This document shows positions 46,044 to 55,297 of a stretch of DNA of 64,000 bases, piece after piece. The stretch is from Pseudodesulfovibrio sp. (GTDB taxonomy: Bacteria > Desulfobacterota > Desulfovibrionia > Desulfovibrionales > Desulfovibrionaceae). The notes under the pieces are model-generated. The model made no database searches, was not told the origin of the DNA, and saw nothing but the letters and a program-made list of their open reading frames with translations. A program made the translations under genes and the position numbers. The stretch covers positions 1 through 64,000 of the forward strand of contig NZ_JAQUWN010000005.1 in the NCBI RefSeq assembly GCF_028692895.1. Direction: 5' to 3'. The stretch's first letter is position 1; each line of letters begins with the position of its first letter.

Positions 46044-47210
46044 CTATGCCACGACCACGTTGATGGTGTCGGCACTAGCCACCACGCACTCGATGAAGGA
46101 CATTGCCAGGTTGGCCGAGGCCTCCTCTTCGCCCTGCCTGGCCAGGGTGATGGAGAGCACGTCAAAGGTCCGCTTGTCGCTGGAGGGTTCCGCCGCGTTG
46201 ATGGGGGTGTAGAGCTTGGAGAGCAGGACGTCCTCGCCGATGCGAAGCCCGTTGAGGTAGTCCACCACATTCGTCACGATGTCGTCGCCGGTGGTGGAGG
46301 CGTATCCGGTCTTTGCCGCGATGGTGATGGAGGCGACCGCCGTCACGTCGGTGGGGCGATAAAAACGGATCGTGATGGGGATGTGGTTCTCGTCGCGGAC
46401 CACCACCGAGGTGGTTCCCACGGTGCTGGGGCCGGGGCCTTTCTTGGCAGCGATGGCCCCGGCGATTTCTTTGGCGTCGCCGCCCTCGGCCACGATGGCA
46501 AAGGAGTGGCCGGGCTGGCCGTTGTCGTCGGCCGCGTCCTCGTCGTTCTCGTAGCCGCGATAACGGGTCACGCCCGACACGTTGGCAACAGCGCCGACTA
46601 TCCCCTCCAACACGGTCTTGGACGGCAGGGCCGTTGACGTCTGCTGCCGGACCTTGAGTTCGGCATTGGACTCCTGGGCCACACCAGCCACGGCCGCCGC
46701 CGCATTTGTCACGGTGAGCCACCCGCGCGTGGGGGTGGAAATGGTCGTGATTTCTCCGGCCGCCGCCGTCACCACTCCGGCCTCCTGGGCCGTGGCGGTA
46801 ACCGTGGTCGCTCCGTCCTCGTCCAGGGTGACGCTCGCGGGCAGGTTCCATTTCTGCCCGGCCACGTCCTCGGCCACGCCGTCGGTGACCACGGCACCGG
46901 CCGTGCCTGTCAAAGTGAGGTCCACGGAGGAATAGGTCGCCTCCTGGCGGGCAATGCCGTTGATCTTGACCACGCTGGAGAGCCCGGCCCCTTTGGCGGT
47001 CGTCGGGGAAAAAGAATTATAGACGGCCTCGGCCAGGTCGTTGGTGTCCTTGATGGCCAGGCCGAACATGGCCAGCATCTGATACTCCTGCGCGTCCGGC
47101 TCAAGGTAGAGGTCATCGCCGAAAATGCCTTTGTAGCTGGTCACCAGCTCGTCCAGCTGGTCGTTGTAGGTCGGCAGGTGGATGCCCGTCTCGTCAATGT
47201 ATCCGGCCAT
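46044..47210 (-). CDS. Baseplate J-like protein
   Basis: Baseplate wedge component, 388 residues. The N-terminus (YIDETGIHLPTYNDQLDELV) and central core (GTAGAVVTDG...LPASVTL, then SNAELKVRQQTSTA) match the baseplate_J family. It would form the wedge ring around the hub. Shares its first base with the last base of the gp25-like gene. Confidence 0.88.
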   Translation of the reverse strand: MAGYIDETGIHLPTYNDQLDELVTSYKGIFGDDLYLEPDAQEYQMLAMFGLAIKDTNDLAEAVYNSFSPTTAKGAGLSSVVKINGIARQEATYSSVDLTLTGTAGAVVTDGVAEDVAGQKWNLPASVTLDEDGATTVTATAQEAGVVTAAAGEITTISTPTRGWLTVTNAAAAVAGVAQESNAELKVRQQTSTALPSKTVLEGIVGAVANVSGVTRYRGYENDEDAADDNGQPGHSFAIVAEGGDAKEIAGAIAAKKGPGPSTVGTTSVVVRDENHIPITIRFYRPTDVTAVASITIAAKTGYASTTGDDIVTNVVDYLNGLRIGEDVLLSKLYTPINAAEPSSDKRTFDVLSITLARQGEEEASANLAMSFIECVVASADTINVVVA

Positions 47211-47566
47211 TACAGGACCTCCTGAATATCAATCTCGCCGTACTTGGTGTTGATGCTGGCCGTGATGGTCAGGCCGCGCGTGTCGCCGTCATAGGAGGAC
47301 TCGTAGCTCGCGATCTCGGTAACGCCCTCGGTGCCCAGAATGCGGGCGCGGATGACCAGGTCATAGCTCTCGCGGGTGTGCTTGCCGAACACGCCGCCCA
47401 CGTAGGGCGTGCCCTCGGCCAGGTCGAGGAACCATTCCTCGCGCAGCAGCCGCAGGCGCGAAACCACGGCTTGGGCAACGCCTCGGGCGTCATCCTGCCA
47501 ATAGTCGGCGTTGCCGTGGCCCATCTGCATGTCCGTGCCGTCGGCGGCCCATTTGCGGTATCTCAT
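47210..47566 (-). CDS. Baseplate wedge protein, gp25/gpW-like
   Basis: 118 residues. Size, position between spike and gpJ, and the GTPYVGGVFGKHTRE...ARILGTEGVTEI pattern fit the lysozyme-like gp25/gpW wedge proteins of contractile tails. The start at 47566 overlaps the upstream gene by 4 nt. Placement carries more weight than sequence here. Confidence 0.6.
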   Translation of the reverse strand: MRYRKWAADGTDMQMGHGNADYWQDDARGVAQAVVSRLRLLREEWFLDLAEGTPYVGGVFGKHTRESYDLVIRARILGTEGVTEIASYESSYDGDTRGLTITASINTKYGEIDIQEVL

Positions 47567-48348
47567 ATGGGCTCTCCGGTGTTGTCGCCGCCCGCCTCTA
47601 CGCCTTCGTGGACGTGGTGGACCAGGCTCACGCCGCCCGCCTCGTGGTCGCCCGAGCTGGTAATGCTGCCGGTCTGGTTGATGTCGCCCACGATGTTGGC
47701 GGCCACGGCTCCGCCCTCCAGGTTGGTCATGCTGAGGGAGTTGGCGGCGATGATCACGTCCGGAGCGCGCAGCGAGATCCGCGCCGTCGCCACGGCCGCG
47801 ACCTCGCCCGCCGGGGTCAGGGAGACGGACGCCGCAGGGTTCGCGGCGACGATGGTGTAGTCCGGCCGCATGGTCACGCTGGCCTTGCCGTCGTCGGTGC
47901 GCAGCTGCACGTTCTCCGTGCTCACTCCGTCCAGCGCTCGCGCCCTGCAGCGCGGCCCCACGAAGGCAAAACCGTCGGAAAGGTCGTGCTGGCGAGTCTC
48001 CAAGGGGTTGCCCACCCCGCCGGACTGCCACCAGGCATCAATGCAGCGCGAGGCGAACACCACCAGGCACTCGTCCCCGGCCTTGACCGGGAAAGTCAGC
48101 GTGAACCCGCCAGCGCCGGGAAAAATTGCAGGCACGTCCACCAGCAGCGGCAGCGCGACCAATGTCTCGGAGCCGTCGGGCTGCAGGACGCGGCCACGGA
48201 CGGCGGGCTGGGCGGTGATGGTCTCGGCCTCGGCGTCGTAGCTCTCCACGATGCACGGCATTGCCGTCCACAGTTCGGAGAGCCTGCCGTCCATGGCCAC
48301 ACGCACGGCCTCCACAAAATCGTCGTATCGTTCGCGCCGGTCCATCAT
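47563..48348 (-). CDS. Baseplate spike protein (gpV / Gp138-like)
   Basis: 261 residues. The N-terminal domain (VESYDAEAETITAQPAVRG, LPLLVDVPAIFPGAGGF, VKAGDECLVVF) matches the OB-fold start of gpV/Gp138 spikes. The C-terminal half is a regular beta-helical Val/Ala/Thr stretch, ending with SLVHHVHEGVEAGGDNTGEP, an HxH tip motif like the iron-binding apex of P2-type spikes. The start at 48348 uses ATGA overlap with the hub gene. Confidence 0.8.
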   Translation of the reverse strand: MMDRRERYDDFVEAVRVAMDGRLSELWTAMPCIVESYDAEAETITAQPAVRGRVLQPDGSETLVALPLLVDVPAIFPGAGGFTLTFPVKAGDECLVVFASRCIDAWWQSGGVGNPLETRQHDLSDGFAFVGPRCRARALDGVSTENVQLRTDDGKASVTMRPDYTIVAANPAASVSLTPAGEVAAVATARISLRAPDVIIAANSLSMTNLEGGAVAANIVGDINQTGSITSSGDHEAGGVSLVHHVHEGVEAGGDNTGEPI

Positions 48349-49265
48349 CGGCCCCCGTTGGTGTCCATGAGTTTCGACCCGACCGGGGCCGAGTCGTCGA
48401 TGCCCACGCAAATCAGGTCGGCGTACCAATCCTGGCCGTGGGTGTCGCCGGTCCAGTCGATGGCCAGGACGCGGTAGAGCCCGTCCTCGTCCAGGCGCGG
48501 CGTGAGGTTGGCGGCGGAATACGCAAGGTCCGTCCGGTATTTCTTGATGGACTCGTTATCCAGCTTGATGCGCCCGCCCACCCGGAAGCGGGGGTTGATA
48601 AGCGCGCGGACCTTGATCCCATCGTTGGTCTGCTCGGGCTGGCCCACCAGGCCGGTCCCGGCGGTCAGGCTCACGGCCTCGCCCGGCAGGTAGTTCTGGA
48701 CAGGCACCAGCTGCAGCGCCCCGTTCTGAATGGACCAGGAGGTGTCCGTGGTCTTGGCCGTGTCGCGCAGATACTTGCGGGCCATGCCGTACATGACCTT
48801 GCCGCGCGGCAGGGCCGCGTCGCCCAGGTCCGGCACGTATCCGGTGGTCGTGCCGTGTTCCGCCATGGCGGCGGCCGCCTGGGCGACCTGGTCGGCGGCC
48901 TTGGCCCCGGCGGCCAGGGTGGCGTTGACGACCGCGTAGTTGTAGGCGCGGTCTCCGTCGCTCGCCAGGATGTCCAGGTAGGTCTCGGTCCCGGACCGGC
49001 CGCGACGCGCCTGCCGGATGTTGCCGCCGAAGATCAGGCCGAGGCCGCCCTGGTATCCCGCCTGCAGCACGACCCTGGAAAACTCCTGTATGCGCGTCAT
49101 GGTGGACTTGGACAGGTTGTAAACCCGGATATCGGCGCAGTTCGGGGTCTCGCTGTCCGCGTGGCGGATTTGGAACGTCACCCGCAGCTCGCCCAGCTCC
49201 AGGCCCTCGCCGTCACCGCCTACCACCAGGCTACAGGCGCGGAGATATTGCCGGTCCTCGCTCAT
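48345..49265 (-). CDS. Baseplate hub protein
   Basis: 306 residues, in the position of the hub between the plug and the spike. The N-terminal half reads like gpD/gp27-type hubs: LRVTFQIRHADSETPNCADIRVYNLS then VVLQAGYQGGLGLIFGG. It would form the trimeric ring that receives the spike. Assigned from gene order and these features. Confidence 0.7.
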   Translation of the reverse strand: MSEDRQYLRACSLVVGGDGEGLELGELRVTFQIRHADSETPNCADIRVYNLSKSTMTRIQEFSRVVLQAGYQGGLGLIFGGNIRQARRGRSGTETYLDILASDGDRAYNYAVVNATLAAGAKAADQVAQAAAAMAEHGTTTGYVPDLGDAALPRGKVMYGMARKYLRDTAKTTDTSWSIQNGALQLVPVQNYLPGEAVSLTAGTGLVGQPEQTNDGIKVRALINPRFRVGGRIKLDNESIKKYRTDLAYSAANLTPRLDEDGLYRVLAIDWTGDTHGQDWYADLICVGIDDSAPVGSKLMDTNGGR

Positions 49266-49588
49266 TACTCGGCCTCGTCTTCGGTGATAAAATAGAGTTT
49301 CACGGCGGTGCCCAGGTTGTCGGCGGTCGGGTCGGCGTCAGAGTCCTCGGCCCAGGCCACCAGCTTGCCGCCGATGCCCAGGTGGCCGTGCTGGCCCAGC
49401 AGGTCCACGCCCTGCACCAGGGGGATGCCGCACAGGATGTCGTCCCCGTCGTCGGGCTCGGCGATGTCCAGCATCCAGCCGCCCTGGTCGGCAGCGTTCC
49501 AGCGCACGGTCAGTTGGTATTCCGTTCCCGCCAGGGTCACGGTAAAGACCTCGGCCTCGCCGGTGAGTGGGATGATGTACTGAGCCAC
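49265..49588 (-). CDS. Baseplate plug-like small protein
   Basis: 107 residues, all-beta, acidic (MAQYIIPLTGEAEVFTVTLAG; WNAADQGGWMLDI; LCGIPLVQGVDLLGQ). I recall this pattern from small baseplate plug proteins next to the hub in compact myophages such as Pam3. Lies 2 nt after the Dit-like gene and shares one base with the hub gene. Confidence 0.65.
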   Translation of the reverse strand: MAQYIIPLTGEAEVFTVTLAGTEYQLTVRWNAADQGGWMLDIAEPDDGDDILCGIPLVQGVDLLGQHGHLGIGGKLVAWAEDSDADPTADNLGTAVKLYFITEDEAE

Positions 49589-49590
49589 GG

Positions 49591-50136
49591 CTATCCTCCA
49601 AACAACTGGCGCAGGCCGGAGGAATTCGCGGCCTTGACCTGCTTCTGGCCGGTCTTGGACGGGCTGGCCGTCCGGGCCGCGTGCTTTTGCCGGGACTTCG
49701 GGACCGATACGGTCTGGACCGTGGCGATCTTGACCTCCTGCAGTTCCGCGCGGACGGAAAGGACGTGCTCGGTGGCCTTGTCCGTCGTCACGGCCAGGGA
49801 GCGGATCAGCATGTTGGTGTAGGCCCGCTTGCCCGTGACCAGGTCGAAAGGCTCACGGCTATCCTGTAGCTTGAGCAGCGCCTCGTATGCCTCCACGGCG
49901 CGGGAGTCTCCGGTGGACGAGCCGCCGGAGTCGGAGTGCCCGGCCTCGATGCTCACGGTAGCGGGCTTGGCAAAGGCGTGGTCCGTGATCTCGGCCCCCT
50001 GCTCGACCGGGTGGCTGGTGATCTCCAGCTCGTCCTGGTGCTGTTCGGAAACGGTAACGTCCAGGACTATCCCGCCGATGGATCGGGACGGGCGCACATA
50101 GACCGCGCTGGAGTTGTTGGACAGGACGCTGCTCAT
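49591..50136 (-). CDS. Phage baseplate protein, Dit-like N-terminal domain
   Basis: 181 residues. The N-terminal half (IGGIVLDVTVSEQHQDELEITSHPVEQG...DHAFAKPATV) resembles the Dit-like baseplate proteins that follow the tape measure gene. The middle has a LLKLQDSREPFDLVTGKRAY segment and the C-terminal tail is basic. Overlaps the tape measure gene by 4 nt. Confidence 0.7.
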   Translation of the reverse strand: MSSVLSNNSSAVYVRPSRSIGGIVLDVTVSEQHQDELEITSHPVEQGAEITDHAFAKPATVSIEAGHSDSGGSSTGDSRAVEAYEALLKLQDSREPFDLVTGKRAYTNMLIRSLAVTTDKATEHVLSVRAELQEVKIATVQTVSVPKSRQKHAARTASPSKTGQKQVKAANSSGLRQLFGG

Positions 50137-51803
50137 GAGGCGGCCCCCTTGGCATGGCGGACGAGGTCGGCGTTGACCCGGATTTGCTCCCGGCCGACCG
50201 CGCGCGCGGTGGCCTCGGGATTGCGCGAGCCGTCCACCTGGATAAGGGTGGAGGAGTTGACCTCGGTGGTGTTCGTGACAGCGGCAGCGGCTGCTGGCGA
50301 CGGCACAAGCGCGGGGCGCGGCTGTTCGTTTCCCTTTCCGCCGAACCAGTCCTTGACCGCATCCCAGGTGTCCCGGTTGACGGGTGCGTCTTTGGCTGCT
50401 CCTCCGGGTGTCTGTTCGTTTCCCTTTCCGCCGAGCCAGCCCTTGACCGCATCCCAGGCCCCGCCCGCCAGGTCGCCGACAACGCTCAGGGCGTCGTTGA
50501 CCAGGCCGAGGAGCTGGTTGATCAGGTCAATCACGGCCTGGATCGCGCCGTCCAGGTCTCCCTGGAAGAGGCGCACAACGGCCAGGACAAAGGAGGCCAG
50601 CACCCGGGCGATGTCGCCGATGAGCGTGGCCACATAGTTGCCCCACCACTGGAACGAGGCGAACAGCGGTCCCTTGACCATTCCCCAGACCTGGCCCAGC
50701 ACGTCCAGGAGCGGGGCGAAGGCCCGCACCACTTCCATGATGGTCCCGGCCCACGGCCCCCAGTCAAACAGGGCTTGGCCGCCCTCCATGTAGGTCATGA
50801 AGTCGTCCACCAGGGCGACGATGGCTATCAGGCCAGAGATGATCATGCCCAGCGGGGTGGCCAGGAAACCCAGGTTGAGCAGTCTCCAGGCGGCCAACAG
50901 ACCGAAGGCGGAAAGGATCACCTGCTGCGTCCCCGCATCGAGGCGGGAAAACCAGTCGACAAGGTTGCCTATCCATCCGCCGATCCTGAGCACGATGGCC
51001 GATACGGCTCCCACCAGGCGGAAGAGCAGCTTGAGCAGGGACTGTATGACCTGCGATATTTTCTTGAAATTGTCCTGGATAGCCTTGCGCAGCTGGACAA
51101 TATCCTCGCTCATCTTGCCCATGACCGACATGGCTGCGGATTTAGTGAGCAGTCCCAGCGTGGCCGTGAGGGTCTTGACCTCGCCCGCATAGGCCCGGCT
51201 CTGCTCGGCCGCCTGCTGGGCGTCCATCCCGGATGCCGCGTACATCTGCTGATAGGTGTCGCGCAGGCCGGAGACGTCCTCGGTAAGCATGCGCACCAGG
51301 CTCTGGTCGATGCCCAGCTGGGAGAGGAACATGGCCCGCTTGCCCGAGGACATGGTCTTGATGCGGTCGCCCACCTCAAAGAGGACGTCCACGGTGTCGC
51401 GCAGTTGGCCGTTGGCCCCGCGCACGTCTATGCCCAGCCGCCGAAAGGCCTCCAGGCCGGACCCGCCGCCCAGCGTGGTTTCGGCCATGGTCTTCTGCAG
51501 GTTCTGGATGGAGCTGTTCAGCTTGTCCTGATCCGCTCCGGTGATGGTGGCCACATAGCCCAGCTCTTCCAGCTCCGCCACGGCCACGGACGTGGCGTCG
51601 GCCAAATCCAGCAGCTTGGCCTGATCGGCGGCGAGCTTGTACACGGCGGCGTGGACGGCCAGGGCGGCGGCCTGCACGGTCACGGCCAGCCCGAAGGCCC
51701 GCCGCGAGGCCGTCGCCAGGCCGCCGGTGAACTTTTGCAGCCCCGGTTCGTCCACCTCGAATCCGAGGCGGGCCAGGAAATCCTTGAGGACTTCAGCTTT
51801 CAC
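50133..51803 (-). CDS. Tail tape measure protein
   Basis: 556 residues: the length ruler and injection channel of the tail. Helical N-terminus (LKDFLARLGFEVDEPGLQKF), a central block of hydrophobic helices (about 255-430, rich in Leu/Val/Trp), and an Ala-rich end. Residues near 455-505 contain a duplicated unit, WDAVKGWLGGKGNEQ and WDAVKDWFGGKGNEQ, 30 residues apart. A short tape measure implies a short tail. Overlaps its upstream neighbour by 11 nt. Confidence 0.85.
   Translation of the reverse strand: MKAEVLKDFLARLGFEVDEPGLQKFTGGLATASRRAFGLAVTVQAAALAVHAAVYKLAADQAKLLDLADATSVAVAELEELGYVATITGADQDKLNSSIQNLQKTMAETTLGGGSGLEAFRRLGIDVRGANGQLRDTVDVLFEVGDRIKTMSSGKRAMFLSQLGIDQSLVRMLTEDVSGLRDTYQQMYAASGMDAQQAAEQSRAYAGEVKTLTATLGLLTKSAAMSVMGKMSEDIVQLRKAIQDNFKKISQVIQSLLKLLFRLVGAVSAIVLRIGGWIGNLVDWFSRLDAGTQQVILSAFGLLAAWRLLNLGFLATPLGMIISGLIAIVALVDDFMTYMEGGQALFDWGPWAGTIMEVVRAFAPLLDVLGQVWGMVKGPLFASFQWWGNYVATLIGDIARVLASFVLAVVRLFQGDLDGAIQAVIDLINQLLGLVNDALSVVGDLAGGAWDAVKGWLGGKGNEQTPGGAAKDAPVNRDTWDAVKDWFGGKGNEQPRPALVPSPAAAAAVTNTTEVNSSTLIQVDGSRNPEATARAVGREQIRVNADLVRHAKGAAS
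50322..50458. repeat. Direct repeat inside the tape measure gene
   Basis: A segment of about 47 nt starting CTGTTCGTTTCCC at 50322 recurs at 50412 with two base differences. The 90-nt period keeps the reading frame and gives the duplicated Trp/Gly unit in the protein. Confidence 0.7.
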
Positions 51804-51987
51804 GCTTGTGCTCCATCGCCTTGATGTATCGCGCCTCGTTCTCCGCCCGGACGTCCAGGGCGTCGTTCATGCAGGCCACGTCTTCCAGGGAAAGGGTGCC
51901 GTCCACCAGGGACTCGTACCGGCAGCACCCCGCCAACACGGGGCGTAGCAGCCAGTCCTCGCCGTCCGGCATCCCTACCCACTTCAC
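51793..51987 (-). CDS. Second tail chaperone-like small protein (DUF6889-like)
   Basis: 64 residues from a GTG at 51987 that overlaps the stop of the preceding gene (GTGA). The core LLRPVLAGCCRYESLVDGTLSLEDVACMNDALDVRAENEARY resembles a small family placed between tail chaperone and tape measure genes. In many phages the second chaperone is made by ribosomal frameshifting; here it has its own start codon. Confidence 0.6.
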   Translation of the reverse strand: MKWVGMPDGEDWLLRPVLAGCCRYESLVDGTLSLEDVACMNDALDVRAENEARYIKAMEHKRES

Positions 51988-52385
51988 GCCTTCTTCGGGG
52001 GCGCTGCGGGAGAAGGCCGGGGCAGAGCGTCGAAAAAACCCTGCATGTCCTCCTGCAGCACGGCCCAGGTCAGGCGCAGCATGGCGGCCATGTCCAGGTC
52101 CTGGAACATGAGGCCGCCGTTCACCATGACCTTGGCCCATCCTCCGGCGGGCTGCTTGCGCTCCACCACGGCCAGGCAGGCGTCGAGAATGTAGTCCGCG
52201 TCCGCGTCCTTCATCTCCGCAATGGCGTCGGCCAGGGGGCCGAGCGCCGCCATGGGATCGCCCATCAGACTTTTCAGGTCGGTCAGCCCGGAAATGATCG
52301 GCGCCAACCTCCGCACCACGTGGAACTGGCGGCGGGCGTCCATGCGCCCGGCCCGATAGGCGTTGCCGTTGATAGTGAGGTCCAT
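51984..52385 (-). CDS. Tail assembly chaperone
   Basis: 133 residues, mostly helical, positioned between the tube and tape measure genes as expected for a tail assembly chaperone. Pattern: LTINGNAYRAGRMDARRQFHV, then RRLAPIISGL and a central LADAIAEMKDADADYILDACL. The C-terminus is Pro/Ala/Lys-rich. It would coat the tape measure until tube polymerisation. Confidence 0.7.
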   Translation of the reverse strand: MDLTINGNAYRAGRMDARRQFHVVRRLAPIISGLTDLKSLMGDPMAALGPLADAIAEMKDADADYILDACLAVVERKQPAGGWAKVMVNGGLMFQDLDMAAMLRLTWAVLQEDMQGFFDALPRPSPAAPPKKA

Positions 52386-52388
52386 GGC

Positions 52389-52844
52389 CTACGCCTCCGT
52401 GGTGGTGGTCACGCCCTTGCCCAGGACGTAGGTGGTCTGTCCGCCGTCGAACTGCCATTCGACGATGTCGCCGACCTTGGCCCATTTCAGGGGCGGGGCC
52501 TTTTTGAAGGCCGCGTTGGTCACGGTGACCAGGTCGCCACGGGCCGTGTCCTCCACCGTGATGGTGTTGGTGCCCCAGCGGCTGGCCGAGCCGGTCTGGT
52601 AATTGAACATGGTCATGAGCTGGGCGTTGACCGGGCTCGTCTTGAGCAGCCGCAGGGTCACGGTGGACGCGCTGCTGGCGGAAAGCGAGTGCATGACCGT
52701 GCCGTCGGCACCCTCGGTCATGTTGTTCTGGTCGCCGGTGGGCTCGATGGAGATACCCTCGTCGCCGGTGCCTTCCTTGAGCGAGAGGTTGCCCCCCTCG
52801 CCGTTGATGGTCATGGTGACGTCCTTCAGGCTGTATGCGGGCAT
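52389..52844 (-). CDS. Tail tube-like protein (DUF3277 family)
   Basis: 151 residues. YSLKDVTMTINGEGGNLSLKEG, then MHSLSASSASTVTLRLLKTSP, matches the DUF3277 family, the tube protein that follows the DUF3383 sheath in this phage type. Beta-rich. Placed 12 nt after the sheath gene. Confidence 0.8.
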   Translation of the reverse strand: MPAYSLKDVTMTINGEGGNLSLKEGTGDEGISIEPTGDQNNMTEGADGTVMHSLSASSASTVTLRLLKTSPVNAQLMTMFNYQTGSASRWGTNTITVEDTARGDLVTVTNAAFKKAPPLKWAKVGDIVEWQFDGGQTTYVLGKGVTTTTEA

Positions 52845-52856
52845 GGTTCATCCCTC

Positions 52857-54341
52857 CTAGCGGTTGACGTTGATGGTCACGTCCACGAAGTGGATCGCGC
52901 CCGCGAGCTTGACCGCGCACTGAATGGCCGGGGCCACGCGCGCCTCGCGCTCGCTCTGGGACTGGTCATCGATGCGCGAGGAATAGACGTAATATCCCTT
53001 GGGCAGGTAATCGCCTTCCTCCAGCTCGCCGAAGCCGTCCGAGTTCCACACGCCGGGCGCGATCAGGCCGTTGTTGACGGCCTGGTCCAGGACCGAGATC
53101 ACGCGCGCCTTGATCCGGCTCATGCCCGTCTCGGTCTGCGGGACCTTGGTCTTGGACTGATAGAGCAGGTTCCAGACCTCGGTCTGTACGGCGTTTTGCA
53201 GCCAGTCCAGGCCGTGGATCTCGTCAAAGAACACGCCGGAGGCCATGACGCCCTCCTGGATGATGGCCGTGTCGTTTTCGTAGTAGACGAAGACGTTGAC
53301 GTTCTTGCCCTTGAGCGTGGTTGCCTGGCTCTCCTTGAGGGTCTCGGCGGTGATGCCGGGCTCGTCCTTGAACTTGAGGGTCAGGGTGGTCTTGTCGCCG
53401 GAGAAATTGACCGTGAAGGCCCGGCCGATCATGGAGACCACGGCGTGGGCGTTGTCGCTGGAATATTGGGTGCAAGTTCGGTCGTAGCCCTTGGCCTTGA
53501 GTTGCGTTCCCAGGTCGGTGAGGAAGGCTGAGGACAGGCAGCGCGCGTCCGTGATGGTCCCACCGAAGAGGCGGCTCAGGTCCGAGGCCTCGATGTAGGC
53601 GGCCACGTCCAGGTACTGGTCATTGGAGATGGCCGTGGCGGAGGCAAAGACAAGGCCGTACCAGGTGGAGGACATGTCCGCCAGCTCGGCCGCGCACTGG
53701 GCCGGGGTTTCGGCGTCGTAGCCGGGCACGGGCGCATAGGCCAGGGCCTCGGTCAGCCCGGCCAGGGTCGAGATGTCCGTGCCCGCAGCGGGCGCTGCGG
53801 CGTAGCCCATGTCCGCCGTGGAGCCGGTGGACACGGTGGTGATGACGAACCGGCTGCCGTCCCACTGGCAGGTGGCTCCGGACGCTCCGGCACCGGCCAG
53901 GGCTGCGCTGATCACGGCGGCCACGCCGCTCATGCTGGCGGCCCCGGAAAAGTCGAGTGCGGCCAGGGCGCTCTCCACGCCGTCCACCTCGATGGCCATG
54001 GCCCCGTCCTCGATGGCGGTCCAGGTGGCCAGGACATCCACGGCCGTCCCGCCCTTGAGCATGGCGGGGGTCGCCTCGGCGATCCACCGGCCGATCATGA
54101 GGGTCTTGGGTTTGGGCGACTGGCGGAAATAGATCAGGGCGGCCGCGTACTCCGGCGAGTCCGTGCCGAAGTCGTCGCCAACCCCGTCGATGCCGGTGTA
54201 GGTCCGCAGCCGTTCCAGGCCGTCGATGACGTCCGAGTCTCCGGCCAGGCAGAGTATGCCGAAGGAACGGCGGGCGGCGGCCGTGGGGGACATGTTGACC
54301 GCCACGTTGACGATCCTGCTTACAGACAATCCGGTAGACAT
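52857..54341 (-). CDS. Tail sheath protein (DUF3383 family)
   Basis: 494 residues. The N-terminus (SVSRIVNVAVNMSPTAAARRSFG) and later FRQSPKPKTLMIGRW and YASVSMIGRAF-like region match DUF3383, the contractile sheath of small myophages. A sheath defines the tail as contractile. Directly abuts the upstream connector gene. Confidence 0.85.
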   Translation of the reverse strand: MSTGLSVSRIVNVAVNMSPTAAARRSFGILCLAGDSDVIDGLERLRTYTGIDGVGDDFGTDSPEYAAALIYFRQSPKPKTLMIGRWIAEATPAMLKGGTAVDVLATWTAIEDGAMAIEVDGVESALAALDFSGAASMSGVAAVISAALAGAGASGATCQWDGSRFVITTVSTGSTADMGYAAAPAAGTDISTLAGLTEALAYAPVPGYDAETPAQCAAELADMSSTWYGLVFASATAISNDQYLDVAAYIEASDLSRLFGGTITDARCLSSAFLTDLGTQLKAKGYDRTCTQYSSDNAHAVVSMIGRAFTVNFSGDKTTLTLKFKDEPGITAETLKESQATTLKGKNVNVFVYYENDTAIIQEGVMASGVFFDEIHGLDWLQNAVQTEVWNLLYQSKTKVPQTETGMSRIKARVISVLDQAVNNGLIAPGVWNSDGFGELEEGDYLPKGYYVYSSRIDDQSQSEREARVAPAIQCAVKLAGAIHFVDVTINVNR

Positions 54342-54926
54342 TTAGTCCTCCTTGATGGTTATTGTCCGGGTTTGGCCGATGTCCGCCCGGATGCCAGCCT
54401 GGGCTTGAGCCAGGTTGCGCACCGGATAGGTCCGGCTTTCCTCTCTCTCGAAAATCAGTTCCAAATCAACGCGCCGCACCCAGGTGGTATTGACCAGCTC
54501 CGGAGCGACCACCGGGTCGCCGACCTCGGACAGGGCCAGCCCACCGGCGCGCAGGTCGGCCCGGTTCTGCTCCACCCCGAGCCCCACCTCCAGGCGGTCG
54601 GCCAGGTCATCGGCGACCGGGCCGTAGAATGAGGCCAGGTAGGTCAGGCGATGCCAGGTCAGGACGACGTCGGCCCCGTCGTCGGACGGATCATGGACGA
54701 TGGCGGGCTCGCCCAGGCGCTGCCGGGCCGTGATGCCGACGGCGCACCAGTTCGCGTCCTGTGCGGGCGACGGCGGCGGGGTCGGCTGCCATCGAGGCCG
54801 CACCATGCGGCCGTCCAGTCCGGTGATGCCGACGATGGCCGCGCGCACCAGGTCGTTCAGCGCATTAAAGCCGGACGGCGATGACACGGGGGCGAGATAC
54901 CCGCCGGTGGCGCTGGTATTGGTCAC
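54342..54926 (-). CDS. Neck / tail terminator-like protein
   Basis: 194 residues from a GTG at 54926 that overlaps the stop of the preceding gene (GTGA), with GAGGTGGAGG upstream. FNALNDLVRAAIVGITGLDGRMVRPRWQPTPP resembles the phage neck terminator proteins located just before the sheath. The ring that closes the tail and joins the head is the expected role. Confidence 0.65.
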   Translation of the reverse strand: MTNTSATGGYLAPVSSPSGFNALNDLVRAAIVGITGLDGRMVRPRWQPTPPPSPAQDANWCAVGITARQRLGEPAIVHDPSDDGADVVLTWHRLTYLASFYGPVADDLADRLEVGLGVEQNRADLRAGGLALSEVGDPVVAPELVNTTWVRRVDLELIFEREESRTYPVRNLAQAQAGIRADIGQTRTITIKED

Positions 54927-55297
54927 GCCTCCACCTCGCGGCCGTGCAGGTCGATGGATACGGCCAGGGCCAGGCAATAGCCCGCCGGGGTTGTCCAATC
55001 CTGCACCTGCCGGACCCGGTAGGTCCGTTCACGCCAGGTGATCTCGTCCGGGGCCAGCTCGTCCGTGCCCGAGGTCAGGGGCGTCTGACTGTAGACGGCC
55101 ACGACCTCGCTGGAGCGGTCGCCTTCCGCGAGCCGCTCCAGTTCGCGGTCCGTGGCCGGAAGGATAATGCCGGTCAGGGTGGACTCGGCAGCCGCGCGGG
55201 AAGTCCGTCCCGTGTCGTCCACCGTCACGGTGATGCGGCTCAGGCCGAAAACCGTCCGCAGCTCGGGGTCGTCAAAAATATCCGTGAAATCCATCAT
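54923..55297 (-). CDS. Head-tail connector protein (head closure-like)
   Basis: 124 residues, beta-rich (ELRTVFGLSRITVTVDDTGRT; DEITWRERTYRVRQVQDWT). Size and order between the gp10-like gene and the neck gene fit a head closure or stopper protein. No named family is certain. Confidence 0.5.
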   Translation of the reverse strand: MMDFTDIFDDPELRTVFGLSRITVTVDDTGRTSRAAAESTLTGIILPATDRELERLAEGDRSSEVVAVYSQTPLTSGTDELAPDEITWRERTYRVRQVQDWTTPAGYCLALAVSIDLHGREVEA

